9,528 bases of DNA from Prevotella sp. UBA3294 (lineage in GTDB: Bacteria; Bacteroidota; Bacteroidia; Bacteroidales; Bacteroidaceae), in assembly GCA_002361535.1 (NCBI GenBank), contig DETG01000114.1, positions 1 to 9,528 of the forward strand, written 5' to 3'. A model generated the notes under the pieces. It searched no databases, was not told the DNA's origin, and saw only the letters and a program-made list of their open reading frames with translations. Numbering within the stretch: position 1 is the first letter of the stretch; every line of letters starts with the position of its first letter. A program made the translations under genes and the position numbers. Shown piece by piece: positions 5,734 through 9,528 of this stretch.

Positions 5734-7080
5734 TCATCCGATCAGGAGCAAGGAGAGCATGCCTAAGAGCCATGCGACAATGACTACCCATCCTACATTC
5801 TTGAGGAACCACCCCACATGGATATGCTCCATCTTCATCAAGGCCAGTCCGCTCACGCTGCCAATCAGTAATACGCTGCCTCCCATTGCCGTGCTGTACG
5901 CCACAATCTTATAGAACATTGCATTCTCGGGCAAGATGGGATAAAGGGAGAAGAAACTCATCGAGGTAGCAAAAGTATCGAGCACAGTACTGAATGCACC
6001 AGACAAAGCACCCATGATCCACATATTGTGGATATATTGGTCACAGATCCTTGACAGCCAGGTAATGGCACCGGTCTCCTGCACCACTCCCAGTGCCAAG
6101 GTGATACCCATCACGAAGAGCATCAGTTGGAGCACACCATATTGGAGAACACGTGGTGTGCGTCGTTGGATCATCTGCTCGGTATTCATCAGCTTACGAT
6201 TCACGATCTCGTTCACAATCCATAGAACGGCTAATACACAGAGGGCACCCAGAAACGGACTAAGCTTGGTAATGGCATGAAAAGAAGGAATAAACCACAG
6301 TCCGCCAATACCCACAATCAACATCAGGAGGCGCTGCCACACCTTCAGGTTCGTGTCATCACCACGGTAGGGCATGGAAGTCCACTGCGAATCAATATGT
6401 TCAGGTAACAATCGTGACAGCCACCAAGTAGGAAGGAACCATGCCACCAGACAAGGGATGGCCAAGGAGGCAGAGAAATTCGTAGCGGTGACGGATCCCT
6501 TTGTCCACAACACCAGACCTGTCGGATCACCGATCACTGTCAGTGCGCCACCACAGTTGGCCGCGATGACGATGGCTGAACCGTAAATCATCCGCTGGCG
6601 ACGGTTGGGCACGATCTCGTGCATCATCACCAACATCATCGTCGTCACCGTGAGGTTATCCAAGTTGGCAGAAACGACAAAGGTAACAAGAGTCATCAAC
6701 CACAACAGGCGTTTGCTCTTCCTGGTTTTGAACAGTTCCTTAAAGAAATCAAAACAGCCATTGTTGTTCAGCACCTCCACGATGGTCATGGTGGCAAGGA
6801 GGAACAGCACAATCTCTGCTCCGCGCCCCACATATTTCAGAAACACGTTCTGAGAAATGTATTCCTTCACGGCCACACTCGTAGGACTGGCGCCGCCCAA
6901 GAAATCAATATACTCCGAAGGATGCTGACTCATCACAAAATCAGAGCCATAGCAGATATAAAGAACCCACCCCACCGTTCCGGCGAAGATTGCCGAGGCA
7001 GCTCTGTTGATCTTAGTTATGCTGCTGGTTGCTATCAGCATATAACCAATCAGTAATATGGCTACAATGATCAGTGTCAT
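5734..7080 (-). CDS. nhaD: NhaD-type Na+/H+ antiporter
   Basis: A 448-residue inner-membrane protein of the ion transporter superfamily that includes NhaD and ArsB. It probably exchanges Na+ (or Li+) for H+. There are about 10-12 hydrophobic segments. The two half-repeats each carry a broken-helix motif of the family: SANLDNLT at 137-144 in the first half and GAFSTVLDTFATS at 361-373 in the second, with D141 and D368 the likely ion-coupling aspartates. NCGGALTVIGDPTG at 175-188 matches the NhaD pattern of a glycine-rich loop ending in IGD. The N terminus is directly hydrophobic, with no cleavable signal peptide. A TATCTTTG box lies 21 bases before the ATG. The gene starts a run with phosphofructokinase and rubrerythrin. 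Another substrate of the superfamily is possible, but the LDNLT motif favours NhaD. Confidence 0.9.
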   Translation of the reverse strand: MTLIIVAILLIGYMLIATSSITKINRAASAIFAGTVGWVLYICYGSDFVMSQHPSEYIDFLGGASPTSVAVKEYISQNVFLKYVGRGAEIVLFLLATMTIVEVLNNNGCFDFFKELFKTRKSKRLLWLMTLVTFVVSANLDNLTVTTMMLVMMHEIVPNRRQRMIYGSAIVIAANCGGALTVIGDPTGLVLWTKGSVTATNFSASLAIPCLVAWFLPTWWLSRLLPEHIDSQWTSMPYRGDDTNLKVWQRLLMLIVGIGGLWFIPSFHAITKLSPFLGALCVLAVLWIVNEIVNRKLMNTEQMIQRRTPRVLQYGVLQLMLFVMGITLALGVVQETGAITWLSRICDQYIHNMWIMGALSGAFSTVLDTFATSMSFFSLYPILPENAMFYKIVAYSTAMGGSVLLIGSVSGLALMKMEHIHVGWFLKNVGWVVIVAWLLGMLSLLLIG

Positions 7081-7101
7081 AAAGAAAAACTGTTTTCAGG
7101 G

Positions 7102-7109
7102 CAAAGATA
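7102..7109 (-). promoter_or_regulatory. Candidate -7 box for nhaD, proximal
   Basis: TATCTTTG on the - strand is a match to TAnnTTTG, 21 bases upstream of the ATG. No clear -33 element is present. A start here would give a leader of about 15 bases and could transcribe nhaD, pfkA and the rubrerythrin gene together. Confidence 0.5.
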
Positions 7110-7151
7110 CAAAAGAAAAAAGAATTATGTGTCTTTATTAAGAATTATTTT

Positions 7152-7159
7152 CAAAAATA
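7152..7159 (-). promoter_or_regulatory. Candidate -7 box for nhaD, distal
   Basis: TATTTTTG on the - strand is a second TAnnTTTG match, 71 bases upstream of the nhaD ATG. It immediately follows a small stem (ATCTT 7163-7167 with AAGAT 7173-7177), so the same T-run could instead serve as a weak terminator for the flippase gene. Confidence 0.3.
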
Positions 7160-7194
7160 GTGATCTTTCGGCAAGATGAAGAGGGGAATAGTGC

Positions 7195-8637
7195 TCAATG
7201 TGTCTCTCGCAACAGCTTGAATGACAAAGAAAGACTCAGCAACCCCAAAAGGATGCCACTCAACCAATACCACCATCCCTCAAACATACAGGTTACCACA
7301 TACACTGCAATTCCTATCGGCAACTGATAGACGGCAAAACGGATCACGGTGGCAGAGACACGGTAATGGTATCTGATCCGGGCAAAGAGATTGATGACCA
7401 AGATGTCGATCAAGCCCGTAACCAACAGTCCTACACCAGTTCCTAACAATCCCCAATACCTAAAGCCGAGGAGCACAGCACCCAACATCACGATGGCGCT
7501 GTATGCCTCCAAGACCAGATAGGAACGGGAGTCACCTTTGGCCAAAGTGAGATAAGCCACAGGAAGTTTCATGGCACGAAGATACATGGCCAGCACCGTT
7601 ACCTGCATCATGGGAACCACTTCGAGGAACTGCTTGGTGTAGAGCAATTCCACGATAATGGGTGCTCCGATACTAAAAGCCACCAACAACGGAGAAATCA
7701 TCAGCAACGACACCTCTATTTGTCGGTTGATAGCCGTACTACAAGCATCGGGATCATGACTGATCGCCGACAGCCGGGGATAGAAATCCGTTTCCATAGA
7801 GGTGAACACCATGCCAGCATAGGTGACAGTCATCATGAATCCTGCATTATACAGTCCCAACATATCCAATGAGGCTATATTGTTCAACGAGGCACGAATC
7901 AGAAAATCTGCCCCACTACTGAAGAGGCTTGCCACTACAAATGCCAGTCCTAACTTCACCATGGGCCATCCTTCAGCAAGATACTCACCAGCTCGTCCCC
8001 ACCGCAATGGGAACTGACGGTAGGAATAGTGCATCGTCAGGACCATCTGCGTGAAGGTCATCACGATAATACTGGGAATAATACCCCGCTGATTATAGAA
8101 ATAGATGATGGGTGTGGTGATGACAAGTGCCAACGACACATTGAGAGCAGATACTTTAGCCAAATCCTTTAACTTCCTGACTGACTTTAGAATAGCCATT
8201 TCTCCGCCTATAATAGCCAGCATACCGACTGCAGGGGAAAGAAAGATAAAATGCAGGACATGGTTTCCCCATGAGAAAGAGAACCAGTTTAATAACGGAC
8301 CAGCCATGGCACATACGAGGACTCCTATCAAAGCAGTAAGCAGGGCCCACATACGGATCACACAGACATACCGTTCCATCTTCTCCCTGTCATCTTTTTC
8401 ATATAGTTCCGAAAGGGTTTTGACAGCACTGGTAGGGATGCCCAGATTGGTTGCATTCGACAAGAAGGCAACGGCGCTGTTGAACAACGACAACAGTCCG
8501 ATACCGCCAGGTCCGAGGATCATAGCCACCAGTTTATTACGCACCATCCCAACGAGGATGTTCAGTGCCTGAATACTACCGAAAAGACCGGCATATTTCA
8601 GGATATGGTGGTAGCTGCTTCTTGTCTCATTTTCCAT
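7195..8637 (-). CDS. Wzx-like polysaccharide flippase (O-antigen translocase)
   Basis: A multi-spanning inner-membrane protein of about 480 residues from the polysaccharide transport branch of the MOP superfamily. It would move lipid-linked oligosaccharide units across the inner membrane for O-antigen, capsule or a related surface glycan. Features seen are a start typical of the family (SSYHHILKYAGLFGSIQ, then LGPGGIGLLSLFNS), some 12-14 hydrophobic segments, and charged residues within the spans (for example SSGADFLIR and ETDFYPRLS) as usual in Wzx. An ATG at 8661 would add eight residues. I prefer 8637 because the family-like sequence begins there and because the terminator T-run ends at 8681, leaving almost no leader for the longer form. 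No glycosyltransferase, polymerase or chain-length gene adjoins it in the window. No -7 box was found. Confidence 0.9.
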   Translation of the reverse strand: MENETRSSYHHILKYAGLFGSIQALNILVGMVRNKLVAMILGPGGIGLLSLFNSAVAFLSNATNLGIPTSAVKTLSELYEKDDREKMERYVCVIRMWALLTALIGVLVCAMAGPLLNWFSFSWGNHVLHFIFLSPAVGMLAIIGGEMAILKSVRKLKDLAKVSALNVSLALVITTPIIYFYNQRGIIPSIIVMTFTQMVLTMHYSYRQFPLRWGRAGEYLAEGWPMVKLGLAFVVASLFSSGADFLIRASLNNIASLDMLGLYNAGFMMTVTYAGMVFTSMETDFYPRLSAISHDPDACSTAINRQIEVSLLMISPLLVAFSIGAPIIVELLYTKQFLEVVPMMQVTVLAMYLRAMKLPVAYLTLAKGDSRSYLVLEAYSAIVMLGAVLLGFRYWGLLGTGVGLLVTGLIDILVINLFARIRYHYRVSATVIRFAVYQLPIGIAVYVVTCMFEGWWYWLSGILLGLLSLSLSFKLLRETH

Positions 8638-8679
8638 CTTACAATAAACGAACGATTTCACTATTTATTATGTACGATA

Positions 8680-8712
8680 CAAAAAAAAGCCCTGCCTGAG
8701 AAAGACAGGGCT
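8680..8712 (-). terminator. Rho-independent terminator after glnN and repeat array
   Basis: On the - strand AGCCCTG (8712-8706), an 11-base loop, CAGGGCT (8694-8688) and eight T residues form a classic intrinsic terminator. It faces right-to-left and lies about 200 bases beyond the glnN stop and 43 bases before the flippase ATG. It therefore separates the two transcripts, and the 22-bp repeat array would form the glnN 3' untranslated region. Confidence 0.88.
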
Positions 8713-8737
8713 GTACAAGAACAAGAAATAGTTGATT

Positions 8738-8891
8738 TACACAGAAATAGTGCAGAACTATTGTACAAATTGAACATGACTTATGAACAATTTGGGCAAG
8801 ACGTTTGCACAAGTTGTGCAAAGCATCTGCACAAGTTGTGCAAAGTATCTGCACAAAGTGTGCAAAGCCTCTGCACAAAGTGTGCAATGCA
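8738..8891. repeat. Array of 22-bp palindromic units, four intact plus three decayed
   Basis: Four clear units start at 8804, 8826, 8848 and 8870, exactly 22 bases apart. Each has a dyad core TGCACAAGTTGTGCA (first two) or TGCACAAAGTGTGCA (last two), at 8806-8820, 8828-8842, 8850-8864 and 8872-8886. The first core extends to a 17-base dyad with TTGCACAA arms. Going left, 8782-8803, 8760-8781 and 8738-8759 still match the unit at roughly 15, 13 and 13 of 22 bases in exact phase, so the array probably has seven units that decay away from glnN. The period is not a multiple of three and no gene spans it. It lies 27 bases after the glnN stop and before the terminator, in the inferred glnN 3' untranslated region. 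Confidence 0.93.
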
Positions 8892-8917
8892 TCTACCCAT
8901 TTGATAGGGTTTGTTGC

Positions 8918-9528
8918 TTACCTGATAAACAACAATTCACGGTATTTGGGAAGTGGCCAAAGACTATCATCAACAATGAGTTCGAGTTTATCAATCTGAT
9001 AACGGATGGTGTCGAGCTTGGGCTCCACCGTATCATGATATGCGATGGCTTTCAAGTGTTCATCCTCCAGTTTGTTGGCTTTTTTCCGTGCATCAACCAG
9101 TTCCTCTACCCCCCTCTCGATAGCACTGGTGCGTTCAGCAATCTCCTGGATAATCTGCTTGTTGCGCTCGGATAGTTTGTCAGCGGTATCTATGGGGAAA
9201 ACAACAGCCATGTTGCAGATGTTCTGAAGCAACTGCGTCTGATAACGGGTGGCCACAGGGATGATGTGGTTCATCGACAGGTCACCGAGAACACGGGCTT
9301 CTATCTGGATCTTCTTTGTATAGGTCTCCCACTTCACTTCGTTACGCGCCTCCAGTTCCTTCTTGGTCATCACGCCTAAGCTTTCGAACATCTGAATGCT
9401 TTCCGTGTCAAGATAACGTTCGAAGATTTTCGGGCACGACTTCTCCACATCAAGACCACGTCTGGCTGCTTCCTCTACCCACTCGTCACTGTAGCCGTTA
9501 CCATCGAAACGGATGGGTTTGCAGGTCT
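8918..9528 (-). CDS. glnN: Glutamine synthetase type III, C-terminal part (cut by window edge)
   Basis: Glutamine synthetase condenses glutamate and ammonia to glutamine using ATP and is central to nitrogen assimilation in the cytoplasm. Only the last 202 or so codons are in the window, open through base 9528, with TAA at 8918-8920. The frame begins KPIRFDGNGYSDEWVEEAARRG, a hallmark of the type III (GlnN) family. Later comes the family-specific C-terminal domain: MNHIIPVATRYQ, a long charged coiled-coil-like stretch (about KLSERNKQ through DKLE), and the ending PLPKYRELLFIR. The catalytic core and true start lie outside. A GTG at 9446-9448 is internal and not the start. Type III enzymes are large, about 700-730 residues. 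A strong terminator about 200 bases on marks the end of its transcript. Confidence 0.93.
   Translation of the reverse strand, partial: TCKPIRFDGNGYSDEWVEEAARRGLDVEKSCPKIFERYLDTESIQMFESLGVMTKKELEARNEVKWETYTKKIQIEARVLGDLSMNHIIPVATRYQTQLLQNICNMAVVFPIDTADKLSERNKQIIQEIAERTSAIERGVEELVDARKKANKLEDEHLKAIAYHDTVEPKLDTIRYQIDKLELIVDDSLWPLPKYRELLFIR

Noticed and set aside
6619..7056. His-rich 145-codon + strand frame opposite nhaD
   Set aside because: The His-rich content reflects antisense reading of codons in the membrane protein; no start signal or domain supports it.
8738..8891. CRISPR array
   Set aside because: Units abut with no unique spacers, the period is only 22 bases, and no cas gene is in the window. 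The same reasoning excludes the arrays at 1386-1737 and 2562-2708.
8605..8904. Open frames on both strands across the 22-bp array that give Cys/Lys/Ala-rich repeat peptides
   Set aside because: A 22-base period shifts frame at every unit, and the frames overlap a strong terminator and the flippase start. They look like chance openings in repeat DNA.

Overview
The window looks like chromosome from a member of the Bacteroidales, most likely Prevotella or a close relative. The evidence is a C-terminal part of a type III glutamine synthetase, a reverse-order rubrerythrin, a GGNGS-type phosphofructokinase, the near absence of Shine-Dalgarno sequences, and TAnnTTTG-type -7 boxes upstream of several genes. 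The genus is an inference from protein character and was not searched.

Layout. Bases 1-1316 are an almost complete IS4-family insertion sequence with one transposase gene on the + strand and 12-bp perfect terminal inverted repeats. Bases 1317-1741 hold an AT-rich spacer and a tandem array of 35-44 bp units. All other genes lie on the - strand, so transcription runs from right to left: the 3' part of glnN (8918-9528), a noncoding stretch with a 22-bp palindromic repeat array and a rho-independent terminator (8680-8891), a Wzx-like polysaccharide flippase (7195-8637), a NhaD-type antiporter (5734-7080), 6-phosphofructokinase (4720-5697), reverse rubrerythrin (4112-4666), a secreted histidine-type phosphatase (2720-3991), a noncoding stretch with a second 22-bp array containing an inversion (2562-2708), and a membrane-anchored protein of unknown function (1742-2368).

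Function. The antiporter, phosphofructokinase and rubrerythrin genes are 36 and 53 bases apart, share a strand and may be co-transcribed; they would cover sodium/proton balance, glycolysis and peroxide detoxification in an anaerobe. The phosphatase follows after a 120-base leader with a possible hairpin. The flippase is separated from glnN by a good terminator and has no polysaccharide genes beside it in the window.

The most unusual content is noncoding. Three separate intergenic arrays have unit lengths of 22, 22 and 44/43 bases with unrelated sequences. Two are built from dyad or inverted elements and hold 22-bp phase even across an inversion junction or across strongly decayed units. No complete defence system, CRISPR array, tRNA or rRNA is visible.
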